Shown here in pieces: positions 47,291-55,470 of a stretch of 64,000 nt of DNA. The stretch's first letter is position 1. Each line of letters starts with the position of its first letter. The DNA comes from Glaesserella australis (lineage in GTDB: Bacteria > Pseudomonadota > Gammaproteobacteria > Enterobacterales > Pasteurellaceae), in the NCBI RefSeq assembly GCF_003260095.1, contig NZ_PTPX01000006.1, positions 85,539-149,538 of the forward strand. The letters run 5' to 3'. A program made the position numbers and the translations under genes. The notes beneath the pieces were generated by a model. The model did no database searches and was not told the origin of the DNA. It worked only from the letters and a program-made list of their open reading frames with translations.

Positions 47291-48181
47291 CTACCAATCT
47301 TTTTCTTCAAACCTTTCTACTAAAAAATCCACGACTTTACGAACCGCAAACGGTAATTTGTGGCGTGATGGATATAGCAGATAAATTTGATATGTCGGTA
47401 ATTGCCATTCTGTCATTACAGCTTGTAGTTGCCCTGTGGCTAATTCCTTTTCAATCATATACTTAGGTAACATTGCGATGCCATTATGGGCTAGAACACT
47501 GTTAAGCAGTGCCGTTGTTTCGTTTGTCGTAAATTGGCTCGTCAATTCCAGTAAGACTTCTTGCTTATCCCGATAAAAACGCCATTCACGACGGTTGATA
47601 TTAGCGTGAGTCAGGTATCGATGTTGACGCAAATCTTCAGGGTGATTTGGTATGCCGTATCGAGCAAGATAATCAGGGGTTGCCACCAATAAAGAGTGGC
47701 AAGCGGTGAGTTTACGTGCAACTAAATTCGGATCGGGATTGTTGGTGATTCTCACCGCAAGATCGATACGTTCTGCAATCAGATCTACAAGACGATCGCT
47801 TAAATCAAGTTGAATGTGCAGATTGGAGTGTTGCGCAAGAAAAGCATTTATCGCTTCAGTTAAATGGCTTGCACCAAAAGAGCTATTACTGCTAATGCGG
47901 ATTGTGCCACGTAATTCCCCTTGTTGAGACATCATTTCCTGTTCCATTTCTGCGGTTAGATTTGCAATTTTTTGGCAGAAAGTCACCGCTTGTTCGCCCG
48001 CTTCAGTGAGCGATACTTTACGGGTCGTACGCTGAAATAGCCGTGCATTGAGCCACTCTTCCATTAATGCAATATAACGGCTGATCATCGGTTTAGATAT
48101 GTCGAGTTGTTCTGCCGTTGCGGTGAAGCTCCCTGTTTCAGCAACGGAAAGAAAAACGTTTATTGCGGTCAGTTTGTCCAT
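47291..48181 (-). CDS. LysR-family transcriptional regulator
   Basis: 296 residues. The N-terminal winged helix-turn-helix MDKLTAINVFLSVAETGSFTATAEQLDISKPMISRYIALMEE is of the LysR type and continues with RLFQRTTRKVSLTEAG. The effector domain (about 90-290) has the usual two lobes and includes NSSFGASHLTEAINAFL and PDYLARYG. It is divergent from the oxidoreductase gene, with a 141-bp shared intergenic region, the classic LysR arrangement. A near-copy of that region precedes the NTF2-like gene at 54375, so both are probable targets. Confidence 0.9.
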   Translation of the reverse strand: MDKLTAINVFLSVAETGSFTATAEQLDISKPMISRYIALMEEWLNARLFQRTTRKVSLTEAGEQAVTFCQKIANLTAEMEQEMMSQQGELRGTIRISSNSSFGASHLTEAINAFLAQHSNLHIQLDLSDRLVDLIAERIDLAVRITNNPDPNLVARKLTACHSLLVATPDYLARYGIPNHPEDLRQHRYLTHANINRREWRFYRDKQEVLLELTSQFTTNETTALLNSVLAHNGIAMLPKYMIEKELATGQLQAVMTEWQLPTYQIYLLYPSRHKLPFAVRKVVDFLVERFEEKDW

Positions 48182-48200
48182 CAGTGAGATACCTTTTTGT

Positions 48201-48266
48201 TTCTTAATATGAAACAATTATATTCTAAAATCGCTGTTTTTCTATTTTTTTATTTCTTTATAATGC
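48201..48266 (+). repeat. Duplicated promoter segment, copy A
   Basis: The segment containing ATTCTAAAATCGCT, a T-rich tract and TATAATGC (-10 at 48259-48264) closely matches 54276-54342. It lies between the LysR gene and the oxidoreductase gene. Confidence 0.8.
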
Positions 48267-48322
48267 GCAACATCAACAGCGAGATAGTCGCTTTATTTCA
48301 TTTAACATAGAAGGAAAACAGT

Positions 48323-48982
48323 ATGAAAAGAATCGCAGTAATTGGCGCAACAGGTTATGTCGGCAGTGCAGTAGTGGCAGAGTTAGCGAATCGTGGTCAT
48401 CAAGTGACTGCTTTTGCCCGCAATACGGAGAAAGTTGTCAAAGCAGAAAACGTACAAGCGGTCAGTTTTGACGTAAATTCTGCAAATTTTGCCGAGCAGT
48501 TAAAAGGTTTTGATGCCGTCGTAAGCGCATTCAACCCGGGTTGGACAAACCCAAATATCGCAGAAGATTTTACCCGTGGGGCAAATGCGATTGTGGAAGC
48601 GGCAAAAGTTGCACAAGTGCCTTATTTATTAGTGGTTGGCGGTGCTGGTAGCTTATTTGTTGCACCAAATGTACAACTGATTGATACACCAGAGTTTCCT
48701 GCAGAAATCTTTGCTGGTGCCAATGCTGCACGTAACTTACTTAACGATTTACGTGATCGTCGTGATGTAAATTGGGCATTTGTTTCACCACCAGCGTTAC
48801 TTGGCGCAGATGCTGGCTTTAGCGAAGAACGTACGGGCGAATACCGTTTAGGCAGTGAAGAGTTACTAATGAATGGCGATATTCCAGCGGGCATCAGTGT
48901 AGCAGATTTAGCGATTGCCATCGCTGATGATGCAGAGCAACAGGCGCATTTGTTTAAACGTTTTACTGTAGCAAGTAAGTAA
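48323..48982 (+). CDS. NAD(P)-binding short-chain oxidoreductase (NmrA-like/YwnB type)
   Basis: 219 residues with an N-terminal Rossmann motif KRIAVIGATGYVGSAVVAEL, typical of atypical SDR proteins. AVSFDVNSANFAEQLKGFDAVVSAF and LLVVGGAGSLFV follow. NWAFVSPPALLGADAGFSEERTGEY and GISVADLAIAIADD are shared with the NAD(P)H-binding YwnB/DUF family. Substrate unknown; many relatives respond to oxidative or electrophile stress. AGAAGGAAAACAGT precedes the ATG. It is the likely target of the divergent LysR regulator. Confidence 0.85.
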   Translation: MKRIAVIGATGYVGSAVVAELANRGHQVTAFARNTEKVVKAENVQAVSFDVNSANFAEQLKGFDAVVSAFNPGWTNPNIAEDFTRGANAIVEAAKVAQVPYLLVVGGAGSLFVAPNVQLIDTPEFPAEIFAGANAARNLLNDLRDRRDVNWAFVSPPALLGADAGFSEERTGEYRLGSEELLMNGDIPAGISVADLAIAIADDAEQQAHLFKRFTVASK

Positions 48983-49125
48983 TTATTGACGGAAAACATG
49001 CAGTGGGATTTTGGGGCATTTGTAATTGTAAATAGGTGCTAAAATCTCACTGTTTGTTTTATCTAACCAACACTATTCTTCTCTCTAATAGCCCATCAGA
49101 TTTTCGTTCAAAATCTCCCCTACAT

Positions 49126-49153
49126 TTGTTAGAATCGCCTGAAATTCTATGTA
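49126..49153 (+). promoter_or_regulatory. Candidate promoter of the mcr operon
   Basis: TTGTTA (49126-49131), 16 bp, TATGTA (49148-49153), 26 bp before the mcrB-like start. The -35 matches only partly. The rest of the gap after the oxidoreductase gene shows nothing else. Confidence 0.35.
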
Positions 49154-49179
49154 GAAGAATTAGGTGGAGTGACATAAAA

Positions 49180-50958
49180 ATGCAGAACTTAGGTAATTAT
49201 CTATATCAAGTATTAAGTGAACTTGGTTCAGCAAAACAGCAACCATTCAAAGATCACAAGTTGGCAAATTTTCTTCGAGATGAATTTCCTAAAGAAATTT
49301 CTGGCATCCTTAAAGCAAATAACCTTTCTTCTTATTCTATAAAAGGGCATCCGGGTAATGGTGGTTGGGCGGATATATTATGGATTGAGATTATTAATCC
49401 TAGTATCACTCAATCGGTGCAATCGGATATTTATCCTACGTATCTTTTTAAATCTGATGGCTCTGGTGTTTACCTTTCTTTGCAACAAGGAGCCGATAAA
49501 CTTTCTAATGAGCAATTTTCTAAGTTTGCAACATTTAAATCAACTCTTTTATCCAATATTCCAGAACTCCAAGGTTGGAATACAAATTTTATTGATTTGT
49601 TAGCTTCGACCACCCGTAGTAAAAATTACGAGAAAACTAATTTAGCAGCAAAATTCTATGATAGAGAGCATATCCCTTCAGATGAAGAATTAATATCTGA
49701 TTTATTTGCGATGTTAAAGTTATATGAAAAGGTTGCAAAGCAAATAAAATCAGAACAGCAAAAAAGTGAAGTTATAGCTGAAAATGATGTAAAGCAAAAT
49801 TTACTTTCGATCCCCAAGCCATTCCTTCTTCTCGCTGGTATATCAGGTACAGGCAAATCACGTTTTGTGCGTGAACAAGTCGTGGAATCTGAACGTAGTG
49901 AACGTTATCAATTAGTTGCCGTTCGTCCTGATTGGCACGAACCTTCAGATTTATTGGGTTATGTTTCTCGTTTAAGTGGAACAGCTCAATATGTGATGAC
50001 TGATGTACTAAAATTTATTGTGAAAGCGTGGCAAGCGGTCGAAAAGGCGCAATTAATTGAAAACAATACAGTAAAAGGTTCAAAAGAGAAATTAGCAGAA
50101 GTTGCTCCTTATTGGCTCTGTTTAGATGAAATGAACCTTGCACCTGTAGAGCAATATTTTGCTGATTATCTTTCTATTATTGAAAGCCGTAAATGGGAAT
50201 GGGTAAGTCCAAATCATTTTATCTATAAAACAGAAGCATTATTAAGTGCAACAGCTTGGGATACTATTGTAGGATTCAAAGAGCAACTTGGTGTTAGCGA
50301 AAAACTTTGGAATTTCTTTCAACAAAATGGTATTGGTATTCCGTTTAACTTGATTGTGGCGGGAACGGTAAATATGGATGAAACTACGCACGCTTTTTCT
50401 CGTAAGGTGTTAGATCGCGCTTTAAGTTTTGATTTTAGCGAGTTTTATCCTAATGATTTTGAATATTTCTTTGCACCTAAAACACAACAAAAACAACTTA
50501 CTTATCCTATTTATTCGCAATTAACTCAAGAAAATTTAACGGAAGAGGAATTGGTTTTTGCAAAAAAATCTACTCAATTTCTAACTGCACTTAATAAAAA
50601 ACTTGAGAATACGCCGTTTAAATTGGGTTATCGTGCACTCAATGAATTGTTATTGGGTTTGAAATCATATCAACCCAAAAATGATGATGAATTAGAAGCT
50701 GTGTGGGACGACTTTGTGATGATGAAAGTCTTACCGCGTATCGAGGGTGATGAGAATAAACTGGGGACGGTGTTAGATGATGTGGGAAATGTGCTAGAAA
50801 CAAACTTAACTCATATTTGGAATGATGAATTGACTCGTCTTGACTTCTGGCAAACGGATAATGATGGTAACGAGTATAAAGTAAAATGCCGTACTAAGCC
50901 CAAATTAGCCCATATGAAAATGCAGTTAATCAAACGCGGTATGGTAAGTTTCTGGTAG
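49180..50958 (+). CDS. McrB-like AAA+ protein with N-terminal MrcB_N (DUF3578) domain
   Basis: Motor and reader subunit of a modification-dependent restriction system. 592 residues from ATG 49180, which has GGTGGAG upstream. Residues 1-165 form an MrcB_N domain (GNGGWADILWIEI, TYLFKSDGSGVYLSLQQG), a putative modified-base reader. The AAA+ domain has Walker A LLLAGISGTGKSRFVRE (about 217-232), Walker B YWLCLDEMNLAPVEQYFADYL (about 311-331) and the sensor/finger block AGTVNMDETTHAFSRKVLDRAL near 395-415. McrB normally uses GTP and shows MNTADRS in the sensor block; the VNMDETT variant here makes nucleotide choice uncertain. First gene of a five-gene operon whose last gene is the McrC-like nuclease. 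Confidence 0.9.
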   Translation: MQNLGNYLYQVLSELGSAKQQPFKDHKLANFLRDEFPKEISGILKANNLSSYSIKGHPGNGGWADILWIEIINPSITQSVQSDIYPTYLFKSDGSGVYLSLQQGADKLSNEQFSKFATFKSTLLSNIPELQGWNTNFIDLLASTTRSKNYEKTNLAAKFYDREHIPSDEELISDLFAMLKLYEKVAKQIKSEQQKSEVIAENDVKQNLLSIPKPFLLLAGISGTGKSRFVREQVVESERSERYQLVAVRPDWHEPSDLLGYVSRLSGTAQYVMTDVLKFIVKAWQAVEKAQLIENNTVKGSKEKLAEVAPYWLCLDEMNLAPVEQYFADYLSIIESRKWEWVSPNHFIYKTEALLSATAWDTIVGFKEQLGVSEKLWNFFQQNGIGIPFNLIVAGTVNMDETTHAFSRKVLDRALSFDFSEFYPNDFEYFFAPKTQQKQLTYPIYSQLTQENLTEEELVFAKKSTQFLTALNKKLENTPFKLGYRALNELLLGLKSYQPKNDDELEAVWDDFVMMKVLPRIEGDENKLGTVLDDVGNVLETNLTHIWNDELTRLDFWQTDNDGNEYKVKCRTKPKLAHMKMQLIKRGMVSFW

Positions 50959-50964
50959 ATAAAA

Positions 50965-51207
50965 ATGAAGAATGTAAACGCGAATTTTCAAATTCATAAC
51001 AAAAGAGAGCTTGAATTTGCACTCTTTTGTATCGATTTTGTTGCAAAAGAGTTGAAAATGCCTACAAACGTTATTTATCAAAAATTAGCAGAAAGTAGTT
51101 TGTTGCAAAGCTATATTATTGCGAATTATGAGATATTGCATACGCTTGGAAAGGATTATTTGGTGGAGGATATTATTGGTTTAATGCGAGAAAAGGATTT
51201 GTTATGA
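50965..51207 (+). CDS. DUF3791-family protein A (putative antitoxin or partner of the DUF3990 protein)
   Basis: 80 residues, small and mostly helical. The family signature lies near the C-terminus: IIANYEILHTLGKDYLVEDIIGLM, in the form Y-x-x-LHT-x-G-x-x-YLVEDI. DUF3791 genes regularly accompany DUF3990 genes, from what I recall of such loci, but the biochemical role has not been settled to my knowledge. The gene starts 7 bp after the mcrB-like stop and its stop overlaps the DUF3990 start (ATGA). A labile inhibitor made before its toxin would fit this order. It differs clearly from the second DUF3791 protein. Confidence 0.75.
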   Translation: MKNVNANFQIHNKRELEFALFCIDFVAKELKMPTNVIYQKLAESSLLQSYIIANYEILHTLGKDYLVEDIIGLMREKDLL

Positions 51208-51677
51208 TTTTATATCATGGTTCAACGCTGGAAATTTTACACCCGGATATTACTTTTTCTCGTGAAAAACTAGATTTTGGTCGCGGATTTTATACGACAC
51301 CAATTAAACAACAAGCTATAAATTGGGCTATGCGTTTTAAGAGATTGGGAAAAAGTGCGGTGTTAAATTATTATGAATTTGATGAATCGCTATTTTCCCA
51401 ATTTCATACTAAGGAATTTTATTCTTACAATGAGCAATGGCTTGATTTTATTTTAGCAAATCGTACTGGAAAAGAGATTGAGCTTTTTGATATTGTGATT
51501 GGTGGTGTTGCGAATGATCGCGTATTTAATACTATTGAGTTATTAATGGAAAATTTGATCTCAAAGCAAGATGCATTAGGGAGACTGATTTATGAAGAAA
51601 ATAACCAACAGATTTGTTTTTTGAAACAGGAAGTTTTGAATCAACACCTTATTTTTAAAGGAAGTGAAATACTATGA
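51204..51677 (+). CDS. DUF3990 protein, predicted ADP-ribosyltransferase-fold toxin
   Basis: 157 residues, a full DUF3990 domain. LYHGSTLEILHPDI at the start, LDFGRGFYTTPIKQQAINWA at about 26-45, FDIVIGGVANDRVFNTI at about 92-108 and NNQQICFLKQEVLNQHLIF near the end are the conserved blocks. DUF3990 belongs to the ADP-ribosyltransferase fold. His5, Tyr31 and the Gln/Glu of the NQQICF block (about 134-139) are candidate triad positions by analogy; this is inference. It overlaps both neighbours by 4 nt (ATGA). A toxin acting on host or phage macromolecules when the restriction complex is disturbed is one reading. Confidence 0.8.
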   Translation: MILYHGSTLEILHPDITFSREKLDFGRGFYTTPIKQQAINWAMRFKRLGKSAVLNYYEFDESLFSQFHTKEFYSYNEQWLDFILANRTGKEIELFDIVIGGVANDRVFNTIELLMENLISKQDALGRLIYEENNQQICFLKQEVLNQHLIFKGSEIL

Positions 51678-51883
51678 TGGCAAATCCCATATTATTACAA
51701 CGTAAATACGCTCGAATTATTGTATTGCTTGCTACACAGTTACATATTTCCTTGGCGGAAGCTTTAGATTGCTTTATGTTCTCAAAAACGTATGAAATGA
51801 TGAGTGAAGGTATTGCTGATTTACATTGCTTGAGTGATGATTATTTAGTTGAAGAAATTCTCCGAGAACAGCAAAATGGATAA
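51674..51883 (+). CDS. DUF3791-family protein B (second partner)
   Basis: 69 residues. ARIIVLLATQLHISLAEALDCFMFSKTYEMMSEGIADLHCLSDDYLVEEIL follows the second DUF3791 pattern (ISLxEALdxFxxSxTYxxMxxGIxDxHCxSDdYLVEE). ATG 51674 overlaps the DUF3990 stop, and a second ATG at 51677 is equally possible. Its last 8 bases overlap the McrC-like start. Together with protein A it encloses the toxin-like gene, so one or both may neutralise it, or may tether it to the Mcr proteins. Confidence 0.72.
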   Translation: MMANPILLQRKYARIIVLLATQLHISLAEALDCFMFSKTYEMMSEGIADLHCLSDDYLVEEILREQQNG

Positions 51884-54140
51884 TACAGTTTATATTTATC
51901 CGTCCGAGAAATGTGTAGCAACATCTCATTTCAAATTTTCTATTTATTCTACTAATCTTCTTTCTCGTCAAATTCGCCATGCACAAACCTTAAAAAAACG
52001 AGGGGAGTCTGTACCAGTTTATTACGTGCAAATTAATGGTGAAATTCAATCGCTTGGACTGCCAATTTTCTTTGAAAATAGCCGTTATGATTTTGAGTGG
52101 GAATTTCATTGTGATGTTCTGTCCGTTAAGCTAAATCATAAACTTAGTGCTGTTAATCATGCTTTTCGTTTTAATAAAAATAAACAACTTTTTACCGGTT
52201 CTATTGATACAGCTAATGATATTGGCTGGTTTCATTTGCCATTAAGCTACGAACTTTTTGATGGTTCAATTCACGATTTTGAATTTGCCTTTGAAGTATT
52301 GCCAAGCAAGATAAACCTACATCAAGATTTACCTAGAATGTATCAGGATATTGATGCAGAATATCCGTTATGGCGATTTAATTTGGCAGAAAAAACAGAA
52401 CAATATGCTAGCGATAGCCACCAAGTTGGTGAGTATTTTCCCTTATTATGGATTGCACAATTCCAATGTTTACAAGAAGATTTTGTAGCGGCATTGAAAG
52501 TTATCGCCAATAGCCCACATCATCGCTTACAAACCGTAGAAAAATATCAAAAAGCGGAAAAAATCAAAGGTAAAGTGCCAGAGCGTGTTGCAATAAAAAT
52601 TCGGGATGATTTTAGAAATGGGTTACACCACAAACGTTATGCCATAAAGGAAAAACTTTTATCTGCAGATACGCCTGAAAACCGTTTTGTGAAAATGGCT
52701 GTCATCCGTTCAGATCAGATTTTAGGAAAATTTAATCGCACTTTACGCAAAGAAAATGAGAAAAGTGACCGCTTGTCAGATGCGTTTTTTGAGCGATTAA
52801 GTGGCTGGCAAAAGCCATTAAAACAGATACTACATCAACCATTTATGCAACAAGTGGGTGAATTTCAGGGATTAATGAAAGAAAGTTTGGTATTGCAACA
52901 ACGCTCTGGTTATAGTCGCTTGTTTCAAATTTGGCAAGAGCTGAAACATTATTTAGATTTATTTGATAATCAAGCGGAAATTTCACAGAAATCAGTGGCA
53001 GAGATTTATGAAGTCTGGTGTTTTTTAGCATTAAGACGATGTTTACTCGCATTAGGTTTTGAAGAGAAAGTGAAGAAAAAAGCAAATTTAAATAAAAATA
53101 CTGATTTCAGCTTAATTATGCAAGATGGGATATGCGGTGCTTTTCGCTTTGAAAAAGAAGGCATTCATATTTGTTTAGCCCATGAACCTAAATTTACCAA
53201 GCAAAATCAGACACTTCGATCTTTCGTAACCCCACAAAAACCCGATATTTTCTTAGAAATTACCTTTCCAAATCAACAACGTTATATTTGGTTATTTGAT
53301 GCAAAATACCGAATTAAAACTGAACAAGAGCAAGGTGAACAAGATGATATTGAGCATATTGATTATGTGCCTGATGATGCTATAAATCAAATGCATCGCT
53401 ATCGTGATGCCTTAATTTTGTTGAATGAAGATGAATTAAATCCCAAATCTCGCCCTATTTTTGGTGCTTTTGCGTTGTATCCAGGTTTTTTTGCTCAAGA
53501 ACAGATGGATAACCCATACAAATACGCCATTGAACAAGTAGGTATTGGCGCCTTTGCATTATTACCTGTGAAAAATGGTGATTATTGGTTGAAGCATTTT
53601 TTACAAGAACGATTATTAAACAAATCTAGGTTACAATCTCAATTATTATTACAACACGAAGCGCGTATTGCAGACCATGGTATGCAACAGCGTATCTATT
53701 CAAATTTAGTTTTAATGATCTCATTAGGTGAAAATCGTTCTGAGCAATACTTAGCAGATTTTAAACAAGGTAAGTCTAAATGGTATCATACACCTGTTGC
53801 TACATTTGAACTAAAAGTTGCAGATTATCTTGCAAGCGAAATTCAATTTTTAGCCTTGGCATTTAATGGAAAAATTGAACGAATTTACCCTGTTAAAAAT
53901 GTACAAAAATTAGCACGTTCAAAAATTACCGAGAAACAATCTGGCAGTAAAAGTCAAAGTGCTGAACCTTATTATCTCTTTGAACTTAGTAAACCATTTC
54001 TTTTAGAAATACCAATTTTAGATGTGCCATGCTTAGATAGTCAAGGTAGAGGATTCCGGCATTCCATTAAACTAACAACACTAGATAAATTAGACGATAT
54101 GACATCATTTGATGAGATTGAGAGTGTATTAATGAAATAA
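51876..54140 (+). CDS. McrC-like nuclease: DUF2357 domain plus PD-(D/E)XK domain
   Basis: 754 residues. An N-terminal beta-rich part (1-150) leads to DUF2357-type helices (about 190-380) ending in EIYEVWCFLALRR. A PD-(D/E)XK nuclease follows: Glu379 in IYEVW, Asp457 in KPDIFLEI, Asp475-x-Lys477 in WLFDAKYRI, and QMHRYRDALIL behind it. These are the pieces of a Mg-dependent endonuclease. About 180 further residues (570-754) are not explained by McrC; VATFELKVADYLASEIQFLA and YYLFELSKPFLLEIPI could be a beta-barrel reader. In McrBC the C subunit cuts DNA when the B-subunit motor translocates. The start overlaps the preceding gene by 8 nt. Confidence 0.87.
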   Translation: MDNTVYIYPSEKCVATSHFKFSIYSTNLLSRQIRHAQTLKKRGESVPVYYVQINGEIQSLGLPIFFENSRYDFEWEFHCDVLSVKLNHKLSAVNHAFRFNKNKQLFTGSIDTANDIGWFHLPLSYELFDGSIHDFEFAFEVLPSKINLHQDLPRMYQDIDAEYPLWRFNLAEKTEQYASDSHQVGEYFPLLWIAQFQCLQEDFVAALKVIANSPHHRLQTVEKYQKAEKIKGKVPERVAIKIRDDFRNGLHHKRYAIKEKLLSADTPENRFVKMAVIRSDQILGKFNRTLRKENEKSDRLSDAFFERLSGWQKPLKQILHQPFMQQVGEFQGLMKESLVLQQRSGYSRLFQIWQELKHYLDLFDNQAEISQKSVAEIYEVWCFLALRRCLLALGFEEKVKKKANLNKNTDFSLIMQDGICGAFRFEKEGIHICLAHEPKFTKQNQTLRSFVTPQKPDIFLEITFPNQQRYIWLFDAKYRIKTEQEQGEQDDIEHIDYVPDDAINQMHRYRDALILLNEDELNPKSRPIFGAFALYPGFFAQEQMDNPYKYAIEQVGIGAFALLPVKNGDYWLKHFLQERLLNKSRLQSQLLLQHEARIADHGMQQRIYSNLVLMISLGENRSEQYLADFKQGKSKWYHTPVATFELKVADYLASEIQFLALAFNGKIERIYPVKNVQKLARSKITEKQSGSKSQSAEPYYLFELSKPFLLEIPILDVPCLDSQGRGFRHSIKLTTLDKLDDMTSFDEIESVLMK

Positions 54141-54275
54141 TATTGCTAGTGAATGGTAATATTTCCATAGACATTAGCGTTGCCGTTGTGGGTTTAATCC
54201 TAGAACACTCGAAAATAGTGGAAAAGCTCTCGAAGCTTGCTATATTTCATACAACTTTTCTATAATTATTTATTA

Positions 54276-54342
54276 TTTCAATATAAGAAACAAATTTATT
54301 CTAAAATCGCTATTTTTCTCTTTTTTTATTTCATTATAATGC
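54276..54342 (+). repeat. Duplicated promoter segment, copy B
   Basis: Matches 48201-48266 with few differences: ATTCTAAAATCGCTATTTTT, a T-rich tract, then TATAATGC (-10 at 54335-54340). It sits 33 bp before the NTF2-like start. The ~135 bp between the nuclease gene and this copy show no clear terminator. Confidence 0.8.
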
Positions 54343-54374
54343 ATTTCATCTTGTTTAATTTTAAGGAAAACCAA

Positions 54375-54818
54375 ATGAAAAAATCATTGATTATTTTAAC
54401 GACACTTTTATCTTCTGCTTTCGCCATGGCGCAAACGACACCTGAGCAGAATAAAGCTAACGCCCTTGCATTTTATGAAATGGCTTTTAACCAACATAAA
54501 GTTCAAGAAGCAACCGATAAATACATCGGTAAAGAGTATTTACAACACAATCCGACCGTCGCAGATGGTGGCAAAGCATTTGTAGATGCATTTGCACCAT
54601 TCCTTAAAGCTCATCCACAATCTCGTGCAGAAATCAAACGAGTGGTGGCTGAAGGCGATTTAGTGATGTTACACGTACATAGTAAATTGAACGAACAAGA
54701 TCGTGGTGAAGCGGTGGTTGATATTTTCCGTTTTGATGAGAATGGTAAAATTGTGGAACACTGGGATGTGATTCAAGCTGTTCCAGAGAAAAGCGTCAGT
54801 GGACGTGGAATGTTCTAA
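54375..54818 (+). CDS. Exported SnoaL/NTF2-like protein
   Basis: 147 residues. Signal peptide MKKSLIILTTLLSSAFAMA is cleaved before QTTPEQ. The NTF2-like cone fold follows: ANALAFYEMAFNQHKVQEATDKYIGKEYLQHNP, PFLKAHPQSRAEIKRVVAEGDLVMLHVHS, and AVVDIFRFDENGKIVEHWDVIQAVP. SnoaL-like proteins bind small hydrophobic ligands, and some are enzymes; which ligand is not evident. ATG 54375 follows AAGGAAAACCAA, with a promoter copied from the LysR-SDR intergenic region. The stop overlaps the next start (TAATG). Confidence 0.85.
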   Translation: MKKSLIILTTLLSSAFAMAQTTPEQNKANALAFYEMAFNQHKVQEATDKYIGKEYLQHNPTVADGGKAFVDAFAPFLKAHPQSRAEIKRVVAEGDLVMLHVHSKLNEQDRGEAVVDIFRFDENGKIVEHWDVIQAVPEKSVSGRGMF

Positions 54819-55432
54819 TGAAGATCTACTACCTGTTTGATCCACTTTGTGGCTGGTGCTATGGGGCTTCGTCTGTTTTGCAAAAAATTAACGAAATCTA
54901 CCCGCTTGTATTAACGCCAACAGGTTTGTTTTATCAAAGCGGTCGCAAAATGGATGCCAGTTTTGCTAATTATGCGTGGCAAAACGATCAACGTATTGAA
55001 AAGCTTACAGGGCAACCTTTTAGCCAGGCTTATTTGGAAAATGTGTTGCAACAAAATGGTGATTTTGACTCTGAAAATGCCTTGCGAGCCTTAACTGCCG
55101 TACAACAAATTGCCCCTGAAAAAGGGCTTGCTGTACTTTCTGCCTTGCAAACAGTGCGTTATGTAGATGGATTAGATAATACAGATTGGAACGTGATTGA
55201 GCAGGTGTTACTTCAACAAGATTTGGGTCAAGCAGTGGCATTATTGAAAGATCCTTCAATCGAAATGGCAACCTTGCAACGTATCCAATTTGGGCAACAG
55301 CTTGCTCAACATTGTAATGTGCAAGGCGTACCGCAGTTGATTGTGGAAAAAGATGAGCAGTTGTATATTGTTCCTAGCCAGTTGCTATATCAGGATGGGG
55401 ATAAGCTTATTCAATTTATTGAAGCTCGATAA
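54818..55432 (+). CDS. DsbA-family (FrnE-like) thiol oxidoreductase
   Basis: 204 residues without a signal peptide, so cytosolic. The active site is LFDPLCGWCYGASSVL (CGWC at 11-14). The helical insertion (about 45-150) and NVQGVPQLIVE with the cis-Pro segment complete the DsbA/FrnE thioredoxin fold. Relatives act as protein-disulfide oxidoreductases or isomerases under oxidative stress. It shares one base with the NTF2-like gene, so the two are coupled. A stem-loop follows that also covers the end of nsrR. Confidence 0.88.
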   Translation: MKIYYLFDPLCGWCYGASSVLQKINEIYPLVLTPTGLFYQSGRKMDASFANYAWQNDQRIEKLTGQPFSQAYLENVLQQNGDFDSENALRALTAVQQIAPEKGLAVLSALQTVRYVDGLDNTDWNVIEQVLLQQDLGQAVALLKDPSIEMATLQRIQFGQQLAQHCNVQGVPQLIVEKDEQLYIVPSQLLYQDGDKLIQFIEAR

Positions 55433-55435
55433 CCG

Positions 55436-55470
55436 AATGGTTAAGTTATGCAAATAGCTTAACCATTTTT
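55436..55470. terminator. Terminator between the dsbA-like gene and nsrR
   Basis: AATGGTTAAG and CTTAACCATT pair, followed by T residues. It overlaps the nsrR stop codon, serving two convergent genes. Confidence 0.8.

Noticed and set aside
49036..49179. 48-residue N-terminal extension of the McrB-like protein
   Set aside because: No ribosome binding site at the TTG, not domain-like; GGTGGAG precedes ATG 49180.
54237..54374. Hydrophobic N-terminal extension of the NTF2-like protein
   Set aside because: This DNA is the duplicated promoter; the signal peptide starts at Met 54375.
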